Of a DNA stretch of 64,000 bases, positions 9,253-17,441 are shown piece by piece. This stretch comes from Taishania sp045629585 (GTDB taxonomy: Bacteria; Bacteroidota; Bacteroidia; Flavobacteriales_D; Crocinitomicaceae). Under the pieces are notes generated by a model. The model ran no database searches. It was not told the origin of the DNA and saw nothing but the letters and a program-made list of their open reading frames with translations. The stretch's first letter is position 1; each line of letters opens with the position of its first letter. The stretch covers positions 1 to 64,000 of the forward strand of contig JAZQRM010000049.1 of NCBI GenBank assembly GCA_045629585.1, given 5' to 3'. The translations under genes were made by a program, and so were the position numbers.

Positions 9253-9735
9253 TTATGCTGGAATAAGACGGATATATTTTACATATCCTTTACCATCAAT
9301 TTTCTGATTTATATTTTCTGATTTATAGTCAAAGTCTATATCATTCTTATGATATGTTTGAGATTCTACAGCAGATTCCACTCTGATTTTGTATCCTTTG
9401 TTAATTAAATTACTAGGGATCTTAACTATATTCATAGCACGTTGACCACCAGCAATTGAAGCACCTGTAATACCGTCAATTTTTTGTTTTGCTTTTTTCT
9501 GATATCCCCACCATTGAATAATGTCAGCATACCATTTTTCATCCTTTCCATATACAGCTAAAGCCCTGTCATATTTACCATCAGGATTAATCAAAGAAAT
9601 TACGACATAAGCATTCTCACCAGTATAGTTTATCATTTGCATCATACACTTATAGTTAGTATCTGACTCACTTTTTGTAAACGAAAAAAGGATTGCTGTA
9701 AGGATTGTAAACGCGAATAAATGTATCTTTTTCAT
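9253..9735 (-). CDS. DUF2271 periplasmic protein
   Basis: 160 residues with a signal peptide (about 1-21). The body has the pattern of DUF2271 proteins: CMMQMINYTGENAYVVISL near the start, WYADIIQWW, the GITGAS motif and a C-terminal YVKYIRL strand. DUF2271 genes commonly sit beside PepSY-type membrane reductases, as here, so it may be a periplasmic partner, but its biochemical function is not established. It is 1 nt from the ankyrin gene upstream and 17 nt from the reductase gene downstream, hence one operon. Confidence 0.8.
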   Translation of the reverse strand: MKKIHLFAFTILTAILFSFTKSESDTNYKCMMQMINYTGENAYVVISLINPDGKYDRALAVYGKDEKWYADIIQWWGYQKKAKQKIDGITGASIAGGQRAMNIVKIPSNLINKGYKIRVESAVESQTYHKNDIDFDYKSENINQKIDGKGYVKYIRLIPA

Positions 9736-9736
9736 A

Positions 9737-11239
9737 TTATTTTAAAAATTCTAAATCTGCTGCTTTTGCTTGTAATACTTCGTTTTCTGTTGCTAATTGA
9801 AAGGTAGTTTCATCTAGATCTGATACAACTTTAGGGTCAAATCCGAGTGAAATCCAATTTTTAATATCTTGCACCGATTTAGCATTCATAGCAACTATGT
9901 GCAGAGGTGTTAATCCCAAATCGTTTTTAATATCTTTATCCATATTAATGAAAGGAATGAAGAATTTTAAAAGTTCGATGTTTCCCTTTTGTGCCAATAA
10001 ATGATAAATGGTATTTCCATTTGCTTGTTTGGAGTCAAATTCCATGCCTGATTTTGCAAGATAATCTACTTTTTCTTTTAAATCTTGATTTAGACCTCTT
10101 CCGATTCCTTCAATTAGATATGTAACGTAGTTGTTCCCATTCTTATCCTTGGTGTTAATGTCTGAATATTGACTTAAAATAGCAATTATAGAGGCTGTAT
10201 TCCCTTCAATTGCGTACAAAATAGGAGAGGCGCCCATGTCGTTTTTCACATCTATTTCTTCTTCATACCATCCAATCCAGTTTTTAACAATTTCTTGGTT
10301 TTTTAAAGATTTAGCTGCATAATGAATGGGTAAATTTCCTTTTTCATCTCTTGCTTTAAAATCAACTTTACCTTTTAAATAACTTAATGTTTCCAAGTCT
10401 GCACATTTTCCGGCTAGTATGTGAAAGACATTTTGCTTATTGTTATTTGTTGTTGTTAAAGGAAGCTTTAATTGATTCTCTATAAATTGGAAGACTTCTA
10501 CACCGTTGATCTTATTTCTTTGGCCTTGAGCGGCAAAAAGTACTGCGTTTTTAGTAGTGGGATTTATTTTTACCTCTTGTTGTAATTGTTTTACTATTTC
10601 AGTATTTCCAGTTTGTAGTGCGTATTCAATCAATCCATTTCCTTCTGTATCGACGGATTTAAAGGTTGCTCCTTTTTTATCAAAATAGGTTAATAATTCT
10701 AAGTTATTGGCATGAGGAGCTGCTAACAAAATGACATTTGCTCCTGATCTAGACTTTTCTTTTTTCGGATTAGCACCTTTTGCAATTAACAAATCATATA
10801 CTTTTGTATTGGTGCAACCATTACTTGCAGCGAATAAGAGTACGGTCATTCCTTTCTCATCAATCAAATCTGTTGAAGCTCCTTTTGAAAGAAAATATTC
10901 GACCATTTCAGCATTCCCTGTTGATGCAGCCCAAAACAGATTTGTTCGACCATCATGTGACGGTTTATTTACACCATTTCCAGGATAATCTACAATAAAT
11001 TTTAAAACTTCAATTGATGTGCCGGCCATTATTCCAAAGTAAAAGGCATCAAAATTTGCACGATTCGAAGCTGCTAAATCGTTTCCTTTCTCTATCATTT
11101 CTTTGACCTCTGTGATTGTAGTTTCTTTCTTCCAGAAATTTCGATCAAGGAAAACATTATTGGATTGCATTTGCCCGATTGAAAAATGAGCAAAATATGT
11201 CGATGCAACTAATGCAGTATAAGCCAGAGTATAATTCAT
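9737..11239 (-). CDS. Exported ankyrin-repeat protein
   Basis: 500 residues. A hydrophobic N-terminus (about 5-22) looks like a signal peptide, so a periplasmic location is likely. From about residue 90 to 480 there are repeated ankyrin units, for example DGRTNLFWAASTGNAEMVEYF, KGMTVLLFAASNG, KGNLPIHYAAKS and LGLTPLHIVAM. Ankyrin repeats bind proteins, so it may scaffold the DUF2271 and reductase partners encoded just downstream; that is inference from the operon. A perfect 12-bp palindrome lies 57 bp upstream of the ATG. Confidence 0.85.
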   Translation of the reverse strand: MNYTLAYTALVASTYFAHFSIGQMQSNNVFLDRNFWKKETTITEVKEMIEKGNDLAASNRANFDAFYFGIMAGTSIEVLKFIVDYPGNGVNKPSHDGRTNLFWAASTGNAEMVEYFLSKGASTDLIDEKGMTVLLFAASNGCTNTKVYDLLIAKGANPKKEKSRSGANVILLAAPHANNLELLTYFDKKGATFKSVDTEGNGLIEYALQTGNTEIVKQLQQEVKINPTTKNAVLFAAQGQRNKINGVEVFQFIENQLKLPLTTTNNNKQNVFHILAGKCADLETLSYLKGKVDFKARDEKGNLPIHYAAKSLKNQEIVKNWIGWYEEEIDVKNDMGASPILYAIEGNTASIIAILSQYSDINTKDKNGNNYVTYLIEGIGRGLNQDLKEKVDYLAKSGMEFDSKQANGNTIYHLLAQKGNIELLKFFIPFINMDKDIKNDLGLTPLHIVAMNAKSVQDIKNWISLGFDPKVVSDLDETTFQLATENEVLQAKAADLEFLK

Positions 11240-11296
11240 CTATTGTAATTTAAAATGATTCTAAATTATACAAATTAAATACATTTTTACTTATCA

Positions 11297-11308
11297 CTCA
11301 TTAATGAG
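11297..11308. promoter_or_regulatory. 12-bp perfect palindrome upstream of the ankyrin-DUF2271-PepSY operon
   Basis: CTCATTAATGAG is fully self-complementary and lies 57 bp before the first start codon of the operon, where an operator could sit. A regulator cannot be named. Confidence 0.3.
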
Positions 11309-11362
11309 ATGCATTAAAAATCTTAAAATGATTGAGAATACCTTTTTTGAGGTACAAATAAT

Positions 11363-12667
11363 TTAGATAAAAGAAACTTTCATTACTCCATCTCTGTCAA
11401 CTTCGGTTAATTTCACCTTTTGAAAAGTATTAGCTAATTGCTCATCAAAAGGGGTTTTTACCTTAATGTAATTTTCAGTAAAACCATACATCATTCCTAA
11501 ATCTTCTTCGTGTTCAAACAAAACAGTTCGTTCTGAACCTACATTATCTTCGTAAAACTTTCGTTTTTTCTTGTCTGATAACGAATGAAGTTGCGTACTT
11601 CTTTCACGTCTAACTGCCATTGGCACGGTGTCACCAAGCTTTACAGCAGTAGTGTTGGCACGTTCGGAATAAGTGAAAACGTGTAAATAAGAGATATCGA
11701 TGTTCTTTAAAAACTCCATCGTGTCCAAGAATTGTTCATCCGTTTCACCTGGGAATCCAACTATTACATCGACACCTATACAGCAGTCAGGGCGTAATGA
11801 TTTTATATATTTAACTCGTTCTTCATACAATTCACGTTGATATTTCCTTCTCATTTTTTGAAGTAAATCATTGTTTCCGGATTGTAGCGGAATATGAAAA
11901 TGAGGGACAAAGCGTTCCGATTTCCCTAAAGTAAAATGAATAATTTCATTACTTAATAGATTGGGTTCAATTGAAGAAATGCGAAAACGATCAATTCCTT
12001 TGACTTGATCCAATTGCTTAACTAATTCAAAAAAGTTTTCATCACTACCTTGTCCAAAATCACCGATATTAACACCCGTAAGCACGACTTCTTTAATTTC
12101 AGTTTCTGCAATTTTTCGTGCTTCAACCAGTGTTTGAGCAATAGTAGCATTTCTAGATTTCCCTCTAGCTAAAGGGATTGTACAAAATGTGCAAAAATAG
12201 TCACATCCATCTTGTACCTTTAAGAATGATCGAGTTCTATCTCCTATCGAGAAAGCGGGTACAAATTCTTTGGTTTTTTTAATATTGTCAAAGGCTACTT
12301 TCGTAACTTCATTCTTATGCTCGATTTTCTCAATGTGATCAATAATATTAAACTTTTCATTAGCTCCTAATACTAGATCTACTCCTGGAATTTCAGCAAT
12401 TTCAGTTGGTTTTAATTGAGCAAAGCATCCTATAATAGTTATAAAAGCCTCAGGGTTAATTTTTAAAGCTTTTTTAACCAATTGTTTACATTTCTTATCT
12501 GCATTTTCAGTTACAGAGCACGTATTGATAACGAAAATATCAGGTTGGTCTTCGAAATTTACTTTAGCAAAACCAGCATCCTCAAAAAGTCGGGAAATGG
12601 TTGAAGTCTCAGAGAAATTAAGCTTACAGCCTAATGTGTAAAATGCTACTTTTTTATACTGGATCAT
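11363..12667 (-). CDS. mtaB: tRNA threonylcarbamoyladenosine C2-methylthiotransferase MtaB
   Basis: 434 residues from the chosen start. MtaB is a radical-SAM enzyme that adds a methylthio group to t6A37 in tRNAs. The N-terminal domain binds one 4Fe-4S cluster through C14 (LGCKLN), C50 (NTCSVT) and C81 (IGCF). The radical-SAM cluster motif is C155-x3-C159-x2-C162 (CDYFCTFC). A TRAM-like RNA-binding domain closes the chain. GCKLN and GVNIGDFG favour MtaB over MiaB. The frame is open up to 12703, but a promoter with good -33 and -7 elements covers 12677-12707, so the ATG at 12667 is preferred. Confidence 0.93.
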   Translation of the reverse strand: MIQYKKVAFYTLGCKLNFSETSTISRLFEDAGFAKVNFEDQPDIFVINTCSVTENADKKCKQLVKKALKINPEAFITIIGCFAQLKPTEIAEIPGVDLVLGANEKFNIIDHIEKIEHKNEVTKVAFDNIKKTKEFVPAFSIGDRTRSFLKVQDGCDYFCTFCTIPLARGKSRNATIAQTLVEARKIAETEIKEVVLTGVNIGDFGQGSDENFFELVKQLDQVKGIDRFRISSIEPNLLSNEIIHFTLGKSERFVPHFHIPLQSGNNDLLQKMRRKYQRELYEERVKYIKSLRPDCCIGVDVIVGFPGETDEQFLDTMEFLKNIDISYLHVFTYSERANTTAVKLGDTVPMAVRRERSTQLHSLSDKKKRKFYEDNVGSERTVLFEHEEDLGMMYGFTENYIKVKTPFDEQLANTFQKVKLTEVDRDGVMKVSFI

Positions 12668-12676
12668 AATTAAGCG

Positions 12677-12707
12677 CAAAATTAGGATAATTTTATGAGC
12701 CATGCAA
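12677..12707 (-). promoter_or_regulatory. Promoter of mtaB (-33 and -7)
   Basis: On the minus strand TTG (12707-12705), 20 nt, then TAATTTTG (12684-12677). This fits the flavobacterial TTG-N17-23-TAnnTTTG pattern and lies 9 nt before the ATG at 12667. Confidence 0.65.
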
Positions 12708-13180
12708 TAACTTACTGTTCCCTAAAAAATGCTAATTATTATATAATATCTTTGTTTTTGTTAAATTTAGTCTTTTTTTAATGTGATAGTTTAATACTAT
12801 ACTTTGTTCTATTTCTGGTTATTATATTGATTAGATATTAGTTTACATTAGTTGATTTATTAAAAAAAAGAATTATCCGTTTTCCTTATTATTGATTTTT
12901 CTTTGCTAAAAGAACTTTTTAATTACTTCTTTTAAAGATCTTTTGGAATGTGAAAACAGATGATTTGAATTGTTTTTTAGGATTGAAACACTTTTGATTT
13001 GTTAGTAATTAGTTCAGTTGGCTACAATGACAAAGTTTATTTTTTTTACGTGTTGTTATGTGACTAGAAAATGGATGTATGCATTCCATAATGATCGTGT
13101 TTAATACCTAATGATTTTGGTGGATAAGAAAGTGATTATGAATTTTTTATTTCTTTGAAAATAGCATAAAATGAATAGCA
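12708..13180. other. AT-rich intergenic region without a recognisable gene
   Basis: About 470 bp between the divergent mtaB and cdd genes. It is rich in T and A, with no convincing open frame, tRNA or stable hairpin. A TATCTTTG at about 12745 matches the -7 consensus on the plus strand but is far from cdd. Just before cdd only a weak TTTCTTTG variant is seen. Otherwise I see nothing in it. Confidence 0.6.
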
Positions 13181-13648
13181 ATGAAGGATATACGTTTTGA
13201 ATATGATGATCAACCAGACTATAAAACTTTTAGTGATGATATTCAACAATTGGTAGCTAAAGCTAGAGAGTCAGCTCAAAATGCTTATGCACCATATTCA
13301 AACTTTAAAGTTGGTGCAGTGCTTGAAATGAAAGATGGGACTATTGTTTTAGGTAATAATCAAGAAAACATTGCTTATCCTTCGGGGTTATGTGCGGAGA
13401 GAACAGCCTTGTTTTATGCGGGTGCAGTTTACCCTAATAAAGTAATAAAACGACTTGTGATTGTGGCTGAAGGTGATCTTGTAGAGAAAGATGCTATTAT
13501 TTCACCTTGTGGTTCGTGTCGTCAAGTGATGGTTGAATCAGCGACACGCCAAAACACTCCATTTGAGGTTTATTTAATATCTCAAAATGATCGAATTGTA
13601 TACATTCCGAATGTCTATTCTTTGTTACCATTATATTTTGGTGAATGA
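13181..13648 (+). CDS. cdd: Cytidine deaminase
   Basis: 155 residues. It deaminates cytidine and deoxycytidine to uridine and deoxyuridine for pyrimidine salvage. The zinc site is C71-A-E73 (CAERT) together with P-C110-GSC113 (PCGSCRQ), which is the three-cysteine arrangement of the homotetrameric cytidine deaminases; E73 is the proton shuttle. The length is slightly above the usual ~130 owing to an N-terminal extension. The stop overlaps the ATG of the next lipoprotein gene (ATGA at 13645), so the two are probably cotranslated. Confidence 0.93.
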   Translation: MKDIRFEYDDQPDYKTFSDDIQQLVAKARESAQNAYAPYSNFKVGAVLEMKDGTIVLGNNQENIAYPSGLCAERTALFYAGAVYPNKVIKRLVIVAEGDLVEKDAIISPCGSCRQVMVESATRQNTPFEVYLISQNDRIVYIPNVYSLLPLYFGE

Positions 13649-14466
13649 AAGTAGTTAATAAAGGGTGCTTATTTTTTGTTTTGCTTCTTTTGGGATCATG
13701 TAATTTGAAAGGAACAAAATGTGATCGAAATAAGATACCAGCAGCAAAAGCTATAAATAGTGAGAGTAAACCTAAATTGAGTGTAAGCTCAAAGGATACC
13801 TCTATTGTTGTTAAAACCCCTTTTGTTATTATTCAAGATAGTATCACTTTTGTTCAAGTAAATGGTGATAAGGCTTTAAAAATATATTTAGGTAATATCA
13901 TTTTGGATTACTTTGATCAAGTAATTTTTAATGAAAAAACAGCTTCGGTTTTTGAGTATGAAAATCGATTTTATTCATTAGTTGAAAGACTCAAGATTCA
14001 ATTGAATGAAAATTTGAATGAATATAAAAATAAGGAAGTGCAAAGGTGGTATGGTAACTACAGAAGTGAAGTGCTAAATATCACCTCTAACTTTGTTACA
14101 TTAAAGCTTGGTTATTCACAGTACTATGGTGGAGCTCATGGAATGTATGGCACTACCTATAAGGTGTTTGATCGGAATAAATATGAACTTTTAGATGTCA
14201 AAAACACATTCAAAGATGTAAAAGGCTTAAAAATGGTTGTTGAGAAAAATTTGCTGGTATATTTGAAAGAGCATTCCATCAGTATGAATGATTTGCTTGT
14301 TTCCTCAGTTGAATTTGAAGTAACAGATAATTTTTATTTCAAAGATGATCAGGTGTTCTTTAATTATAATGTTTATGAAATTGCTCCATACTACTTAGGT
14401 GAAATTGAGTTTGGAGTTCCTATGCAGGAAATAAGACCTTTTTTAATTAAAGACATTGCACTATAA
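13645..14466 (+). CDS. Lipoprotein with DUF3298 (RsiV-like) domain
   Basis: 273 residues. The N-terminus has a lipobox ending LLGSC with the lipidated Cys at 19, so it is a lipoprotein. The C-terminal half carries the DUF3298 pattern (YSQYYGGAHGMYGTTY, then KYELLDVKNTF), also found in the anti-sigma factor RsiV; DUF4163-like sequence probably precedes it. No transmembrane anti-sigma portion or sigma gene is present, so a regulatory role should not be assumed. Start overlaps the cdd stop by 4 nt. Function unknown. Confidence 0.75.
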   Translation: MKVVNKGCLFFVLLLLGSCNLKGTKCDRNKIPAAKAINSESKPKLSVSSKDTSIVVKTPFVIIQDSITFVQVNGDKALKIYLGNIILDYFDQVIFNEKTASVFEYENRFYSLVERLKIQLNENLNEYKNKEVQRWYGNYRSEVLNITSNFVTLKLGYSQYYGGAHGMYGTTYKVFDRNKYELLDVKNTFKDVKGLKMVVEKNLLVYLKEHSISMNDLLVSSVEFEVTDNFYFKDDQVFFNYNVYEIAPYYLGEIEFGVPMQEIRPFLIKDIAL

Positions 14467-14490
14467 GAACACTACAACTATTTTAATTAT

Positions 14491-14498
14491 TATATTTG
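14491..14498 (+). promoter_or_regulatory. -7 promoter element of pdhA
   Basis: TATATTTG matches TAnnTTTG, 28 nt before the pdhA ATG. No TTG at the expected -33 distance. Confidence 0.5.
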
Positions 14499-14526
14499 TC
14501 TTATCAGTAAAAAGTAAAAATTTATT

Positions 14527-15579
14527 ATGGCTGTTAAAACCCCAAATACGCCAGGAGCGAAAACGAAAAAAAGCGTAGCTGCTCAATCAACGAAATTTTC
14601 GAAAGAGACTTACATCAAATGGTGGAAGGATATGCTATTAATCAGAAAGTTTGAAGAGAAAACAGGGCAATTATATATCCAACAAAAATTCGGAGGATTC
14701 TGTCACTTATATATCGGACAGGAAGCAATTGTTGCTGGTACGGCTTCTGGTTGTAAAAAAGGAGATAAGCACATGACTGCTTATCGTGACCATGCTCATC
14801 CGATCGCTTTGGGAACCGATCCACGTGTATTGATGGCTGAATTATACGGCCGTTCTACTGGATGTTCTAAAGGAAAAGGTGGTTCTATGCACTTTTTTGA
14901 TAAAGAAGTAGGCTTCATGGGTGGTCATGGAATTGTAGGTGCCCAAATTGCGATGGGAGCAGGTGTTGCATTTGCTGAACAATATAATGAAACTGGAAAT
15001 GTAGCTTTTGTTTCGATGGGAGATGGTGCCGTTAGACAAGGTGCACTACATGAAACTTTCAACATGGCTATGAACTGGAAGTTACCTGTGATTTTCATTA
15101 TAGAAAATAATGGATATGCTATGGGTACTTCTGTTGAACGTACAACAAACGTTCATGATTTATCAAAAATAGGTCTTTCTTACGAAATGCCATCGATGAT
15201 TGTCAATGGAATGCGACCTGAAGATGTACATGAAGCTATCGAAGAGGCTGCTGATCGAGCAAGGCGAGGAGATGGACCAACTTTATTGGATATTCGTACA
15301 TATCGATATAAAGGACATTCAATGTCTGATCCACAAAAATATCGTTCTAAACAAGAAGTAGAAGAATGGATTGAAAAAGATCCAATTGTTCATTGTTTGG
15401 ATATTATTAAAGAAAATAACTGGTTGACTGATGCTGAAATTTCAGAAGTAGAAGCATGGGTTAAAAAAGAAGTTGAGGAATCTGTGGAATTTGCAGAAAA
15501 CTCTCCTTATCCAGAAGCTCACGAGTTATATGAAGATATTTATCAAGAGCCAAATTACCCTTATATTAAAGAATATTAA
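14527..15579 (+). CDS. pdhA: Pyruvate dehydrogenase E1 component, alpha subunit
   Basis: 350 residues. With the beta subunit it decarboxylates pyruvate using thiamine diphosphate and reductively acetylates the lipoyl group of E2. The thiamine-diphosphate motif begins GDGAVRQGALHE and ends ENNGYAMGT. The phosphorylation-loop-like block YRYKGHSMSDPQ near 260-272 supports the alpha subunit. A short low-complexity N-terminus rich in Lys, Thr and Ala precedes the domain. The E2 gene follows after 23 nt. The E1 beta gene is not next to it, so the complex must be assembled from a distant locus. Confidence 0.95.
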   Translation: MAVKTPNTPGAKTKKSVAAQSTKFSKETYIKWWKDMLLIRKFEEKTGQLYIQQKFGGFCHLYIGQEAIVAGTASGCKKGDKHMTAYRDHAHPIALGTDPRVLMAELYGRSTGCSKGKGGSMHFFDKEVGFMGGHGIVGAQIAMGAGVAFAEQYNETGNVAFVSMGDGAVRQGALHETFNMAMNWKLPVIFIIENNGYAMGTSVERTTNVHDLSKIGLSYEMPSMIVNGMRPEDVHEAIEEAADRARRGDGPTLLDIRTYRYKGHSMSDPQKYRSKQEVEEWIEKDPIVHCLDIIKENNWLTDAEISEVEAWVKKEVEESVEFAENSPYPEAHELYEDIYQEPNYPYIKEY

Positions 15580-15602
15580 TCGAAAAGAATAAGACATTAG
15601 TT

Positions 15603-16859
15603 ATGGCTGAAATAGTTTATATGCCAAAATTAAGCGACACCATGACTGAAGGTGTTGTCGCTGAATGGATAAAAAATGTTGGTGACAAAGTTTCATCTGG
15701 AGAGGTTTTAGCAGAAATCGAAACAGATAAAGCAACAATGGAGTTTGAGTCTTTTTACGACGGTGTGTTACTATACATTGGTGTAGAAAGAGGTAATGCT
15801 GCTCCTGTGAATGCTATCTTAGCAATTATTGGACAAGAAGGTGAAGATATTTCAGCTTTATTGAATAGTACGCCAACTGAAACTCCTGTAAAGCAAGAGG
15901 AGAAAGTAGAGGCTAAACCTGTAGAAGTAATTTCTGAGGTTAAAGCTAGTCCAGTTACGACGGCTCCAAAACAAGTTCCAGTTACGGTTAGTAATTCAGG
16001 AGGTAAGATATTTGCATCACCTTTAGCACGTAAGCTAGCCGAAGAAAAAGGGGTTGAATTACAGTTTATACAAGGTACTGGAGAAGGTGGACGTATCACC
16101 AAACGTGATGTTGATCATTACGTTCCTTATGAAGCGCCAGCTAGAGCTACGGTAGGAAATGCGACTTCTAATGGAGTAGAATCATACACGGATGAACCAA
16201 TTTCTCAAATGCGTAAAACGATCGCAAGACGTTTAGCGGAATCTAAATTTACCGCTCCGCATTTTTATTTAACACTAGATATTGATATGGACAATGCAAT
16301 TGCAGCTCGCAAAGCTTTGAATAGTCAAGATGGAGTAAAGGTTTCGTTTAATGATATGGTTGTTAAAGCTGTTGCAATGTCATTAAAAAAGCATCCTGTC
16401 GTCAATTCTTCGTGGATGGGAGATTATATTCGTCGAAATGACCATGTACATATTGGTGTGGCGGTTGCTGTCGATGAAGGATTACTTGTTCCTGTGGTAC
16501 GTTTTGCTGATACTAAAGGTTTCGTAACGATAGGTGAAGAAGTTCGTGATTTTGCTCAAAAGGCGAAAAACAAAAAATTGCAACCAAGCGATTGGGAAGG
16601 TAATACATTTACAATCTCTAATCTAGGAATGTTCGGAATTGAACAATTTACAGCAATTGTTAATCCTCCTGATAGCTGTATTATGGCTGTTGGCGGTATT
16701 AAGGAGGTTCCTGTTGTCAAAAATGGACAAGTTGTGCCAGGTAATGTTATGAAGATTACGTTATCTTGTGACCATCGAGTAGTGGATGGCGCTTCAGGAG
16801 CATCTTTCCTACAAACATTCAAAGGCTATTTGGAGAATCCAGTGTCTATGCTGTTGTAA
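15603..16859 (+). CDS. pdhC: Pyruvate dehydrogenase E2, dihydrolipoamide acetyltransferase
   Basis: 418 residues. It transfers the acetyl group from lipoamide to CoA and forms the core of the complex. Order: one lipoyl domain (1-78, lipoylated Lys 43 in ETDKATME), a Pro/Val/Glu-rich linker, a peripheral subunit-binding domain (about 137-172, FASPLARKLAEEKG), another linker, then the catalytic domain with DHRVVDG at 390-396. There is one lipoyl domain; longer E2 proteins carry two or three. It is cotranscribed with pdhA and ends at a strong terminator. Confidence 0.95.
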   Translation: MAEIVYMPKLSDTMTEGVVAEWIKNVGDKVSSGEVLAEIETDKATMEFESFYDGVLLYIGVERGNAAPVNAILAIIGQEGEDISALLNSTPTETPVKQEEKVEAKPVEVISEVKASPVTTAPKQVPVTVSNSGGKIFASPLARKLAEEKGVELQFIQGTGEGGRITKRDVDHYVPYEAPARATVGNATSNGVESYTDEPISQMRKTIARRLAESKFTAPHFYLTLDIDMDNAIAARKALNSQDGVKVSFNDMVVKAVAMSLKKHPVVNSSWMGDYIRRNDHVHIGVAVAVDEGLLVPVVRFADTKGFVTIGEEVRDFAQKAKNKKLQPSDWEGNTFTISNLGMFGIEQFTAIVNPPDSCIMAVGGIKEVPVVKNGQVVPGNVMKITLSCDHRVVDGASGASFLQTFKGYLENPVSMLL

Positions 16860-16895
16860 TCTAAAATTCACAAGATATTTTTATAAAATTGATTG

Positions 16896-16930
16896 ACCCT
16901 CAAAGCAAATTTTGTTTTGAGGGTTTTTTA
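16896..16930 (+). terminator. Terminator of pdhA-pdhC
   Basis: Perfect 9-bp stem ACCCTCAAA (16896-16904) with TTTGAGGGT (16916-16924), followed by a T run. It reaches the 3' end of the convergent PEGA-like gene. Confidence 0.85.
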
Positions 16931-17347
16931 TTCCATCTCAATTCTATAAATCCAGATGATCTTTTTCTTGTAATAAAAAAAGGAGAAGAGAATCACTAAA
17001 AATAAACTTAACAGGCAAAACATGCTTATTTCGTAACTATAATTAAAGCTTGTGTCAAATAATTGGTGTAAAAGGAGTGTTGAAAACAAGATTAGAATTA
17101 GCTTTTCCATGACACTAGAAAGTTTAATTTCCAGTAAAATGGTTTGATTATGAGCAATACTAAATCTGTAAACTTGACTTGTAAATACACCTGTTTTTAT
17201 TTGAAAATCATGTGTTCCAGGAGCTAAATTTAAGGTAATTTGGTCGCCCGTTTTAAGGAGAGCAACATTCTGATGATTAATGTAAATATGATAAGTCAAA
17301 AAGCGACTTATTATTTCCATCCCCCTAAAAATTCTTAACTGACTCAT
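16928..17347 (-). CDS. Small membrane protein with PEGA-like beta domain
   Basis: 139 residues. The first ~75 residues form a predicted small beta domain with HIYINHQNVALLKTGDQITLNL and LAPGTHDFQIK, reminiscent of PEGA-type repeats (prosthetic-group-like surface domains). Two hydrophobic segments follow near 81-99 and 105-124, then a basic stretch KKKIIWIY. It probably sits in the inner membrane; the function is unknown. It is separated from dnaN by that gene's terminator, so it has its own promoter, but no clear TAnnTTTG is seen. Confidence 0.6.
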   Translation of the reverse strand: MSQLRIFRGMEIISRFLTYHIYINHQNVALLKTGDQITLNLAPGTHDFQIKTGVFTSQVYRFSIAHNQTILLEIKLSSVMEKLILILFSTLLLHQLFDTSFNYSYEISMFCLLSLFLVILFSFFYYKKKIIWIYRIEME

Positions 17348-17393
17348 AGAAAACCTTTCTTTCTAATATACTGTTTTTGTTTGGGATTAAAGC

Positions 17394-17423
17394 AAAAAAA
17401 ATCCCTTTCGTTTGGAAAGGGAT
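17394..17423 (-). terminator. Terminator of dnaN
   Basis: ATCCCTTTC (17401-17409) pairs with GAAAGGGAT (17415-17423), with seven A at 17394-17400, which is a T run on the minus strand just after the dnaN stop. Confidence 0.85.
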
Positions 17424-17441
17424 TAACTATTTAGAATGATC

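Noticed and set aside
12668..12703. Longer MtaB N-terminus
   Set aside because: The promoter with -33 and -7 elements lies within it, and the conserved protein starts at the inner ATG.
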